NCBI GenBank assembly: GCA_937924505.1
Contig: CALDSR010000042.1
Span: 1-8,013 of the forward strand
Length of the DNA: 8,013 nt
Direction: 5' to 3'
Origin: an uncultured Granulosicoccus sp.
GTDB taxonomy: Bacteria > Pseudomonadota > Gammaproteobacteria > Granulosicoccales > Granulosicoccaceae
The notes beneath the pieces were generated by a model, which had not been told where the DNA came from, did not search any database, and worked only from the letters and a program-made list of their open reading frames with translations. Shown piece by piece: positions 1-7,160 of this stretch. Position 1 is the first letter of the stretch; each line of letters starts with the position of its first letter. The position numbers and the translations under genes are program-made.

Positions 1-600
1 GTCTGGTTTTTTGGTAACGAGTACCCTTTCCTGAGCTGGATGTCGCAGCTTGGTTTAAGCACTGAAGGTGGCGACGATGGGGTCACTGTTCTCAAACAAG
101 GCTTCAACGTGGATCCTATTCTGCAAAAACAGGCGGACTGCGTTTCTACAATGACTTACAACGAGTACTGGCAGATCATCGATGCCGGGATACCGGAAGA
201 CGAACTGCTGGTATTCAAGTATGAGGAACAAGGTGTGTCTACCATGGAAGATGGCTTGTACGTGCTCGAAGAGAATCTGGCCGATGAAGCATTCGTCGAC
301 AAGATGGCACGCTTTGTCGCAGCTTCCATGAAAGGTTGGGCCTACGCCCGAGACAACTCAGATGAAGCTGCCGATATCGTGCTGGATAATGATGCATCCG
401 GTGCGCAAACCGAGAAACACCAACGTCGCATGATGGGTGAAATCAACAAGCTTACCGCCGGCAGCGATGGCAAGCTTGACCCAGCTGACTATGAGCGTAC
501 GGTTCAGACACTGCTCTCTGGCGGCTCAGATCCGGTCATTAGTGCGCCACCGACAGGTGCGTGGAGCCATGCGGTTATTGACAAAGCGATGGCTATGTAA
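1..600 (+). CDS. ABC transporter substrate-binding protein, NMT1/THI5-like (3' part)
   Basis: The reading frame is open from base 1 to the TAA at 598-600, so the true start lies outside the window; 199 residues are visible, about half of the usual 330-400 for this family. The fragment begins VWFFGNEYPFLSWM and continues with GFNVDPILQKQADCVSTMTYNEYW, a pattern I recognise from the C-terminal lobe of NMT1/THI5-like periplasmic binding proteins (relatives of SsuA, TauA and ThiY). These capture small organic solutes such as pyrimidines, sulfonates or nitrate in the periplasm and pass them to a membrane permease and ATPase. The ligand cannot be told from this half. An internal ATG at 40 is in frame but cannot be the real start because the conserved domain runs through it. 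The permease and ATPase genes are presumably upstream. A terminator follows directly, so this is the last gene of its transcript. Confidence 0.85.
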   Translation, partial: VWFFGNEYPFLSWMSQLGLSTEGGDDGVTVLKQGFNVDPILQKQADCVSTMTYNEYWQIIDAGIPEDELLVFKYEEQGVSTMEDGLYVLEENLADEAFVDKMARFVAASMKGWAYARDNSDEAADIVLDNDASGAQTEKHQRRMMGEINKLTAGSDGKLDPADYERTVQTLLSGGSDPVISAPPTGAWSHAVIDKAMAM

Positions 601-638
601 ACTATGCCATGCTGCATAGCAGCAATTGAGTGGTACGC

Positions 639-670
639 AGGCTGGCTTCCAAGGGAGCCAGCCTTTTTTA
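639..670 (+). terminator. Rho-independent terminator of the substrate-binding protein gene
   Basis: A perfect 8-bp G+C-rich stem (GGCTGGCT at 640-647 with AGCCAGCC at 656-663), extendable by an A-T pair at 639/664, encloses a short loop and is followed at once by six T residues (664-669). It lies 39 bp after the stop codon of the upstream gene. There is no A-tract on the left arm, so it should act only on plus-strand transcription. It would separate the transporter transcript from the RHS gene. Confidence 0.93.
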
Positions 671-709
671 TTCAACATTTGGTAGAAATTTAAAACCAGA
701 ATTTCAAGC

Positions 710-724
710 GTCGACCATGTCGAC
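710..724. repeat. GTCGAC-CAT-GTCGAC short palindromic repeat
   Basis: Two copies of the self-complementary hexamer GTCGAC (710-715 and 719-724) are separated by three bases, giving a 15-bp element symmetric except at its centre. It lies between the terminator and the candidate -35 hexamer, where an activator or repressor could bind. No protein can be named from the sequence. Confidence 0.35.
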
Positions 725-748
725 CTATTTTTGTGAGTTAATAGTGGT

Positions 749-776
749 TTTTCATGTGTCGCATATCCCTTACAAT
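749..776 (+). promoter_or_regulatory. Candidate sigma70-type promoter for the RHS gene
   Basis: TACAAT at 771-776 matches the -10 consensus at five of six positions. TTTTCA at 749-754 matches the -35 consensus at four of six, with a 16-bp spacer. It lies downstream of the terminator and about 110 bp before the RHS start codon, leaving a leader of roughly 100 nt. The match is read by eye in A+T-rich DNA and other hexamer pairs are possible, so this is only a candidate. Confidence 0.35.
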
Positions 777-833
777 TTTCGTTGCGACGCGGTTCAATGA
801 TTAAAGCTCCGAACATGGTACCCAATTGCTGAC

Positions 834-857
834 TGACGTAACCTCGCTGTAACGTCA
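834..857. promoter_or_regulatory. 24-bp imperfect dyad just upstream of the RHS start (possible operator)
   Basis: The half sites TGACGT-A-AC (834-842) and GT-A-ACGTCA (849-857) are inverted copies around a 6-bp centre, with a single A/A mismatch inside each pair of arms. The dyad ends 29 bp before the RHS ATG and lies downstream of the candidate promoter. It could be an operator for a dimeric regulator or a weak leader-RNA hairpin. The symmetry is seen; the function is inference. Confidence 0.4.
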
Positions 858-886
858 TTTAAACGCACTAAGAGTACCGGTCAAGG

Positions 887-1015
887 ATGTCAGGTCAATC
901 AATCAACCTTATACAGCCAGCAGGGAGGCCCTCACTACATTTCCTGTCGTTACGTTTCGCGGCAATAGTATTAGTCACAACGGCAAGCCTCAGTCATGTC
1001 CCCAGCGCAACAGCT
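887..1015 (+). other. Sec signal peptide coding region of the RHS protein
   Basis: Residues 1-43 show a long polar N-region with R14 and R23, a hydrophobic core (FAAIVLVTTASL, 24-35), and an A-T-A motif (41-43) fitting signal peptidase I cleavage before C44. The new N-terminus would read CTIGADNNC. Because C44 stands at +1, lipoprotein processing is conceivable, but the -3 residue is Ala rather than Leu or Val, so the lipobox is poor. Confidence 0.7.
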
Positions 1016-4000
1016 TGCACTATCGGTGCAGACAACAACTGCACAAGTGTTGCCGAACCAGACGCAACGTCCACACAGGTAAGGAACAGACCAAATACAA
1101 CTGTTGGCAATCCCATCAGCCTGATTACCGGGAACAAATACCAACGCGAGACCGACTACCAATTAGCCGGTTCCCGCTTAAGCTTCCATCGCCACTACAA
1201 CAGTCGCAATACTGATTTTAACTTCGGTTATGGTCGCGGCTGGACAAGTACCTTCGGTGCAACGCTCAAAAGAGTAATCGAACCTGGTAGCGATAACATT
1301 AGTGGTTATCAGATCATTCAAGGGGATGGTCGATTGCTCCAGTTCCACCATCGTGAAGTCAACCACGAAGGCATTGAGATACTACGTGGTGAACGAAACT
1401 CAGATGGATACGTGATTGAACAAGGCGAGCGCTACTTATGGGTTATGCCTGATGGGCGACAACTGAGCTTTCATGGCTCCTATCTCATCAAAATAAATTA
1501 TCCCGGATACGAATTTCTGACGTTGCACTACCGACACAGACGAGTGGTTAGTGTTACTGATCAGGCAAACCGGGTACTAAGATTCGAATACACCGAAGGC
1601 CATGGTGGATTGACACACTACGAGCAATCAAGTTTTCAGGAATCTCCAGGGCATCTCAGTCGTTTGATATTGCCGGACGGAAAAGCAATCGAATACGATT
1701 ATGACAGTGAATTGAATTTGAGCCGCATCCGCTACCCCGATGGCACAGCAAGAATTTTCCACTACGAAGATGCTGCATACCCAAATCACTTGACCGGAAT
1801 TACCAATCGTGCTGGCAATCGCTATTCATCGTGGACATATGATGCTGAGGGACGAGCAATAAGTTCTGAACACGGTGATGGTGTTGAAAGAGTGACGCTC
1901 GAATACGATACCCCTGACCACGAACTCGACATCGGCACTACTACGGTGACCAACAGCGTCGGTGAAATAAGCAGATACACCTGGCAAGCCTTGTTGAGCC
2001 AGAATGAAACAATACTGCTGACGAGTGATGGTCCGGGTTGTGTTACCTGCCCGCCAGCGGGCATGAGTTACGCGTACAACGAGCAGTTTGACCTGGTTAG
2101 CGCCATGGATAAAAACGGCGACAGGAAAGAATACGCATATGATGATGTACGCCGGCTGATCGAAATATCCCAACACTTGGCCAACGGTACAAAACGGACC
2201 ATCGCCCATTATGCATATGCGGGTGACAGTGCTCGCCCGATTTCAATCGCCCAACCCAGCGTCAATCCGGATGGCGATCACATCATTCTACTGGAACATA
2301 ATGCCGACGGATTGACCACATCCATTACCGAGCTCGGTTACGCACCGACAGACACCACATCATCTGTATTTACGCCAATTGAGAGAACAACTCGATTTAC
2401 CTACCAGGATGGTCGCTTGATCAGCGTCGACGGGCCACGCGACGACGTCGATGACATCACGCGTTACACCTATGACCCTTTGAATCGCTTACAAAGCGTT
2501 ACACCACCATCAGGTATCACCACCACCCTATCGGATTTTGATGAACACGGTCGTGCGACCGTATTTCGGACAGGATCCGCAAGCCCTCTAAGTATTACCT
2601 ACGATCAACGTGGCAATGTCGTTCGCGTTGCCAAACAAGGTCGCGAGATACGTTATCACTACAATACTGATAACAATCTGATTAGCCTGACAACACCAAA
2701 TGGTAAAACGTCCAACCTTGAGTATGACGCTGCAGGCCGACTGACTCAAGTCACTGATGACCTTGGACAAGTCACGGACCTGTTACTGGATTCAGAAAGC
2801 CGAGTTCAAACAAAGACAGACTATGGAATGAATGGCGATATTATTCGTTCCTTGCAACTTGTCTATGATGCAAGCGGCCGCCTTCAGTCACAAACAACCG
2901 AAGAACGTAATCCGTCTACCGGTGAACTGACTGATCATACCGCGAACTTCGAGTACGACGCCTACGATCGTCCACATACCATTCTGAATTCGTCCAATTC
3001 AGTCAACCAGTTTTTAAGCTATGGCAGCTTTGGTCACCTAACCCGATTTGCAGATCCGTACGGTGTACAGGTACAAGCCCATTATGACCACAAGGGTCAG
3101 GATATCGGCCGAACTGACGCTCGATTGAATACGACTCATTACCTTAAAGACGACTTTGGCCACATCGTTTTGCATCAAAGCCCGGATACGGGTCTTGTTC
3201 GTTACGAGTATGACGCATCCGGAAACCGTACCAAGAAAATAGCGGCAGATAATAGCGAAACAACTTATCGTTGGGATAGTGCCTCTCGACTGATCAAGCA
3301 GATCAACACAGATGGCGTTACAGCGTACACCTACGCAGCATCCAACGGGCTGCTTGAAACGGTAAGTTACCCGACTGGCTCCGATGACTTTGCCTACGAT
3401 GCAAATGGTCAGCTTACTCTCCACACCCGAACTATTGATGGAAAGTCATTTGCAACAGCATATGCCTACGATACTTCCGGCAAGCTTGAACAGAAAACGC
3501 TCCCGGATGGCCAAATACTGCGTTATCACTATCACGAAGCTGGCATAAACAAAGGCACAATACGCGCGATAACGCGAACCGCCCTGTTCGGACTCCGCCA
3601 GGAAACTCTGGTTGCCGAGATTGATATCGATCCCCGCGACGGCAGCTCTGGGTATTTGTCACACAATGGCATCAGAACCGAGCGACGGTATTCACCTGAT
3701 GGAAAGGTTACCGAAGTCAGGATAGATCCGGCACTCAAACTTGAGTACCGCTACGACGACTACGGCCGCATAGTCGGAATCAATGAAAACAGCATTGACC
3801 TGACCTTTGGCTACGACCGAAACAGACTGACGTCCGCCTCCTCGGCAAATCAGGACTTTCGCTATACCTATGATGCGGTAGGAAATCGACTGACAGCCAG
3901 CGAATCTCACGGATCATCGGTTGAATCGAACGATTATCAATACCCTTTACCCGGCGATGGAAATCGGCTGCTGCTGTCCACAGATCATTCCAGCGGCCTG

Positions 4001-6598
4001 AGTGCCGAGTATGTCTATAACGATGCAGGTTCACCGATTGCCACCGCTCGCGGCCTCCGCTATGAATACAATGCCGAACAACGCCCGGTGCGCGTTTATG
4101 CTGATGGCTCTCTGTTGGCAGAATACAGCTACAACAGTTTTGGCGAGCGAATTCGCAAGGTTCGCTATGACAATGGGCAGAAGCGCGTCACCTATTACTT
4201 ATATGACGGGCACACACTAACTGCGGAGATTGATGGAGACACAGGACAGATGCGCCAGAGCATCTTTCTGAATCATCAAGCTGTAGTCAGACTCGAAGGC
4301 AATACACCCTATGCCGTCCATGGTGATCATCTTGGCACGCCTCGGCTTATTACCAATGATGATCAAACAACAGTATGGAAAGCGGAGTATTCTCCCACCG
4401 GCGAAGCAACCCTCCAAATTGCTGATATTACCTTCAACCATAGACGCCCCGGACAATTTGAGGATCCAGAGACAGGCACGCTTTACAATTATCTTCGCGA
4501 CTATGACCCGAAAACTGGTCGGTATCTGACGTCTGACCCAATCGGTTTACAAGGTGGATTGAACACCTATGCCTATGCCAACAATGACCTTCTGGGTAGC
4601 GCTGATGTTCTCGGGTTGAGTGTCGTCCATGGCGACACACTGATGGGCCTGCAGAACGCTGTGCCAGGGCCATTGAATCCCGTTGGATTGCAGAGTTCCA
4701 CCGGCTTTGGTGTTCCCAACCCAAGTGATATCTCGACGCCCAACCCTGCGGCCAACGACGCCGTCGATAACGATCAGCTGATCCAACAGTACAACGTGGT
4801 GCAGTTCGATGACTGCAGCGGAGTCGTTGGCGAAGCAATCAATTTAGGCGACAACGGTACCACCGTACTGTGGACGTATAACCTGTCGAATATCAACTAT
4901 CACGTGTCTCATGATCCTGAAGGCGTACTCGGATACGAGATCAATATCAACACGTATGACGGTGGATTCAACCACTCGACGGTTGACCTGACTGGTGAGC
5001 AAGTAAACGAGCTGCAGGAAGGTATCAGCCAACTACCGCCTTCAGGGGATGAACAATTTTTAATCGCCATTGCGGAAGGCACTACCTGCGAACAAATTGA
5101 AGATACCGTTCGCCGCACGGTTGGAAATCTCGTTACTGAAGACGATTTGAGCGCCATCTACGCGAGCCTTCCGCTGAATAGTAATTGCGTAATGACAGGT
5201 GCCGCCCTGCTCGATCTGACGCCACTTTACGAAGAGATACTGGCCAGATTTCAGACCAATCTAATGACTGAACCGCGGGTTGATCAGGCTTATACCGCGT
5301 TCGTTGATGCAAACAACGCCTTGCAGGCACATATTGAACTGTACGGCCCCCACCCATGCGGAATTCTGGTTCCGCTTCACGAATACGACCAGCGGCCCTG
5401 CGATGAACGACGACGACTTGAAGCAGAGTTAGCGGAAAGTTATCAGGTATTTCTTGATACAACCAGTACTGTTTATGAAGAAATGCTATCTCTTGGACAT
5501 CTGCCACCGTATGCCGCGAATCAGGCTGCCGGCGAAGAGGCGACAGAGCAGTTAATTGGACTCATTCAAACCTCGGTAATTCTTGTCGCCACCGAATTCA
5601 TTCTGGGTCCTATCGCAGCTTCCGCAGTACTGAGCACTCGTCTTGGACGCTTAATCCACACGCGAATTACCAGCACGGGAGTTGCCTTGAGCAGTATGAG
5701 TGCGCGGGTAATGGCGACCGCAGCTGCACGTATAGATCGGATCAGAATGCTGCGGTATCGGGACTATCCGTCAATACGTAATTTAGATTTTGCGACTGCA
5801 CGACGGTTAGAAACTCAACTGGGACCGGACCGATTACGAAGACTCGACAGTGACTTCTCAAACCATCCAGAGCTAAGTGACGCGATTCGAAATGAGCCCG
5901 AGTTACTGAATAGTTGGCAGCTACTAGATGATCTCGGGGCCAGTGCCGGACAACGCTCTAATATCGATTTCGTGCGAGACACGCAAACCTACAGTCAGCA
6001 CAATATTCCAATGGTTCGAAATGCCGATGGTGTGATTGAGCCGGAACTTCCCAGTGTGACTTACCAACGACCAGCGGATAGACCAGATCTGGACACCCAC
6101 ATTGTTAATATTGATGTAAATCCAGAAACCGGTAACTACCGAATAGTGAACGGCGGCCTTGGCGGAGGGCACAACCGAGACAACTTCATCGCAGCTTTAG
6201 ACAACCCTCGCGGGCTCAATCCTCCAGTAGCGGCCAATATTATTAACAGGGTCGACATCCGAGATTCATCAGGAAGAGTAGTTGGCGAACGAATACAATA
6301 TCGGCTCCCAAGATTGGACAACAATGGTGCACCCGTATTCGAGAATGGGTCACCCGTGTATCTGGCACAACCAAGCACGAAATCGGTATACGATCCCACT
6401 GTTATTTCAGATAACGAAATGATTGATCTTGCAAGATCTGTGGGACAGGAGTTTTACGAGAACAACTACGCGGAAATGCTGCGCCGAGGTTCTGACGGGA
6501 GTGTTTCAGGTACCGTGGTTAGAGACGGTCTTGAATATCAGGTATATTTAAAGACTGTAGATGGGAGAATTGTGGTCGACAATGTTCACCTCAGATGA
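887..6598 (+). CDS. RHS/YD-repeat polymorphic toxin with signal peptide and EndoU-like C-terminal domain
   Basis: 1903 residues. An in-frame TAA at 869-871 leaves ATG887 as the first start; it lacks a good Shine-Dalgarno (AAGAG at 870-874, 12 nt away). Domains in order: signal sequence (1-43); DUF6531-like entry domain from about 74 (NPISLITGNKYQRETDYQL, then HRHYNS); about 28 YD repeats from roughly 200 to 1130, with a CVTC pair at 385-388; RHS-associated core (GDHLGTPR at 1146, GQFEDPETGTLYNYLRDYDP at 1189, SDPIGL at 1216, ending DVLGL at 1244). The last 659 residues are the variable region: a segment with cysteines 1310, 1401, 1434, 1491 and 1505; a hydrophobic stretch 1556-1583; a helical linker 1645-1685; and a nuclease-like tip from about 1720. 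In this family the repeats form a hollow shell around the C-terminal toxin, which is released into rival cells. The overlapping downstream gene would be its immunity partner. There is no PAAR domain, so Sec export is more likely than type VI delivery. Family assignment is firm; the toxin activity is inferred. Confidence 0.93.
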   Translation: MSGQSINLIQPAGRPSLHFLSLRFAAIVLVTTASLSHVPSATACTIGADNNCTSVAEPDATSTQVRNRPNTTVGNPISLITGNKYQRETDYQLAGSRLSFHRHYNSRNTDFNFGYGRGWTSTFGATLKRVIEPGSDNISGYQIIQGDGRLLQFHHREVNHEGIEILRGERNSDGYVIEQGERYLWVMPDGRQLSFHGSYLIKINYPGYEFLTLHYRHRRVVSVTDQANRVLRFEYTEGHGGLTHYEQSSFQESPGHLSRLILPDGKAIEYDYDSELNLSRIRYPDGTARIFHYEDAAYPNHLTGITNRAGNRYSSWTYDAEGRAISSEHGDGVERVTLEYDTPDHELDIGTTTVTNSVGEISRYTWQALLSQNETILLTSDGPGCVTCPPAGMSYAYNEQFDLVSAMDKNGDRKEYAYDDVRRLIEISQHLANGTKRTIAHYAYAGDSARPISIAQPSVNPDGDHIILLEHNADGLTTSITELGYAPTDTTSSVFTPIERTTRFTYQDGRLISVDGPRDDVDDITRYTYDPLNRLQSVTPPSGITTTLSDFDEHGRATVFRTGSASPLSITYDQRGNVVRVAKQGREIRYHYNTDNNLISLTTPNGKTSNLEYDAAGRLTQVTDDLGQVTDLLLDSESRVQTKTDYGMNGDIIRSLQLVYDASGRLQSQTTEERNPSTGELTDHTANFEYDAYDRPHTILNSSNSVNQFLSYGSFGHLTRFADPYGVQVQAHYDHKGQDIGRTDARLNTTHYLKDDFGHIVLHQSPDTGLVRYEYDASGNRTKKIAADNSETTYRWDSASRLIKQINTDGVTAYTYAASNGLLETVSYPTGSDDFAYDANGQLTLHTRTIDGKSFATAYAYDTSGKLEQKTLPDGQILRYHYHEAGINKGTIRAITRTALFGLRQETLVAEIDIDPRDGSSGYLSHNGIRTERRYSPDGKVTEVRIDPALKLEYRYDDYGRIVGINENSIDLTFGYDRNRLTSASSANQDFRYTYDAVGNRLTASESHGSSVESNDYQYPLPGDGNRLLLSTDHSSGLSAEYVYNDAGSPIATARGLRYEYNAEQRPVRVYADGSLLAEYSYNSFGERIRKVRYDNGQKRVTYYLYDGHTLTAEIDGDTGQMRQSIFLNHQAVVRLEGNTPYAVHGDHLGTPRLITNDDQTTVWKAEYSPTGEATLQIADITFNHRRPGQFEDPETGTLYNYLRDYDPKTGRYLTSDPIGLQGGLNTYAYANNDLLGSADVLGLSVVHGDTLMGLQNAVPGPLNPVGLQSSTGFGVPNPSDISTPNPAANDAVDNDQLIQQYNVVQFDDCSGVVGEAINLGDNGTTVLWTYNLSNINYHVSHDPEGVLGYEININTYDGGFNHSTVDLTGEQVNELQEGISQLPPSGDEQFLIAIAEGTTCEQIEDTVRRTVGNLVTEDDLSAIYASLPLNSNCVMTGAALLDLTPLYEEILARFQTNLMTEPRVDQAYTAFVDANNALQAHIELYGPHPCGILVPLHEYDQRPCDERRRLEAELAESYQVFLDTTSTVYEEMLSLGHLPPYAANQAAGEEATEQLIGLIQTSVILVATEFILGPIAASAVLSTRLGRLIHTRITSTGVALSSMSARVMATAAARIDRIRMLRYRDYPSIRNLDFATARRLETQLGPDRLRRLDSDFSNHPELSDAIRNEPELLNSWQLLDDLGASAGQRSNIDFVRDTQTYSQHNIPMVRNADGVIEPELPSVTYQRPADRPDLDTHIVNIDVNPETGNYRIVNGGLGGGHNRDNFIAALDNPRGLNPPVAANIINRVDIRDSSGRVVGERIQYRLPRLDNNGAPVFENGSPVYLAQPSTKSVYDPTVISDNEMIDLARSVGQEFYENNYAEMLRRGSDGSVSGTVVRDGLEYQVYLKTVDGRIVVDNVHLR
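1480..4300 (+). repeat. Protein-level YD (RHS) repeat array
   Basis: The translation carries about 28 degenerate repeats of the form YDxxGRLxxxTxxxG. Clear copies include YDAAGRLTQVTDDLGQ, YDASGRLQSQ, YDASGNRTKKI, YDANGQLTLH, YDTSGKLEQKTLPDGQ, YDDYGRIVGI and YDAVGNRLTAS. They are divergent at DNA level, with no long identical tracts, so the array is old and not a tandem DNA expansion. In known structures such repeats form beta-strands spiralling into a cocoon that encloses the toxin. Boundaries are approximate. Confidence 0.85.
6044..6595 (+). other. EndoU-like (BECR-fold) RNase toxin domain at the RHS C-terminus
   Basis: Residues about 1720-1903. The order of landmarks follows bacterial EndoU toxin domains: a first histidine (H1738, in DTHIVNID), a Gly-rich GGLGGGHN motif with H1762, a strand RVDIRDSSGRVVGERIQY, then TKSVYDP with K1832, a helix SDNEMIDLARSVGQEF, and a closing beta pair SGTVVRDGLEYQVYLK / DGRIVVDN. 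Family members typically carry two catalytic histidines plus a Lys and a C-terminal Thr or Tyr. Here the usual T-A-Y-P ending is replaced by VDNVHLR. By analogy the domain would cleave RNA, possibly tRNA. This is recognised from memory of the motif order and not by a profile search; another BECR-fold nuclease is the main alternative. Confidence 0.55.
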
Positions 6599-7160
6599 TG
6601 AATTACTACTGTATCCGCAACGCGGGTTCAAGGAAAATCCTCATACAGCTCTATGTGATGCCACCTCCGGATTTTATACCTACTCCAAGACCTATGAAGG
6701 TGTCGAAGATTTCTTCGCCAGCGTACTCGACAAGGGTGGCATTGGATTGGATTACAGCTGCTTCATAAATTGCGAATATGTAGAAGAATTTATGCAAGAG
6801 CATGGCATTGAAAAATTCAATCTTATGGAGCGCTGTGTTGTTGGAAATGACGAGTACGAGTATGTCTGGATCGTTTACTCGAGGGCAGAGATCGAGGGAT
6901 GGTTAACCCTACTGGCACTGAGCATTGCATCCAAGGTTAACCATAATTGGCAACAACCACTAATTGCGATGCTAAATGACAGATTCGATTCGAATAAAAG
7001 GCTTACTGAGTTAAAGCAAAAACTTTCGGGCGAACTTGATTGGGACTTCGGGCCTGTCGGTGAACGTGCAACCACCGAATATGTCCAAAACTGGAAGAAA
7101 ATGCACAATAAACAATTAGCTGATGGCTACTTTGAATGCGTCGCTCAAGCGGCGGATTGA
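6561..7160 (+). CDS. Candidate immunity protein for the RHS C-terminal toxin
   Basis: 199 residues from ATG6561, overlapping the end of the RHS gene by 38 bp in another frame; ATG6582 (192 residues, 17-bp overlap) is an equally plausible start. Neither has a strong Shine-Dalgarno (AAAGA six bases before 6561; GGGAG 14 bases before 6582), so translation is probably coupled to the toxin gene. I recognise no family. The protein is soluble, with no signal peptide or membrane segment. It is acidic, rich in Asp, Glu, Tyr and Trp (clusters DDELLL, YEGVEDFF, GNDEYEYVW), with a helical C-terminal half (LTELKQKL). An acidic cytosolic protein encoded directly behind a nuclease-tipped RHS gene is what immunity proteins usually look like. 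By hand count 6601-7140 is about 44% G+C, against about 52% for 7201-7500, as is common for recently exchanged immunity genes. The gene is well supported; its role is inferred from position. Confidence 0.75.
   Translation: MGELWSTMFTSDDELLLYPQRGFKENPHTALCDATSGFYTYSKTYEGVEDFFASVLDKGGIGLDYSCFINCEYVEEFMQEHGIEKFNLMERCVVGNDEYEYVWIVYSRAEIEGWLTLLALSIASKVNHNWQQPLIAMLNDRFDSNKRLTELKQKLSGELDWDFGPVGERATTEYVQNWKKMHNKQLADGYFECVAQAAD

Noticed and set aside
602..619. Small hairpin CTATGC/GCATAG just after the substrate-binding gene
   Set aside because: A six-base stem with no T-tract, 20 bp before the real terminator; too weak to support a separate terminator or RNA element.
526..858. 110-residue minus-strand open frame across the terminator and RHS leader
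   Set aside because: It is antisense to the end of the substrate-binding gene, crosses the strong plus-strand terminator and the dyads, and its translation has no recognisable domain or ordered composition.
887..1040. RHS protein as a classical lipoprotein
   Set aside because: The residues before C44 are A-T-A, lacking the Leu/Val at -3 of a good lipobox; signal peptidase I cleavage fits better, though lipidation cannot be excluded.
4434..4838. 134-residue minus-strand open frame opposite the RHS core
   Set aside because: It is the shadow of the RHS core coding region, whose conserved motifs fill the plus-strand frame; its own translation is Arg/His-rich without domain features.
6561..7160. 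Possibility that the small gene is a displaced second toxin tip (orphan RHS C-terminus)
   Set aside because: Orphan tips normally begin with part of the RHS core or a DPxGL-type motif; this protein has none and begins inside the tip's own final codons, which fits an immunity gene better.
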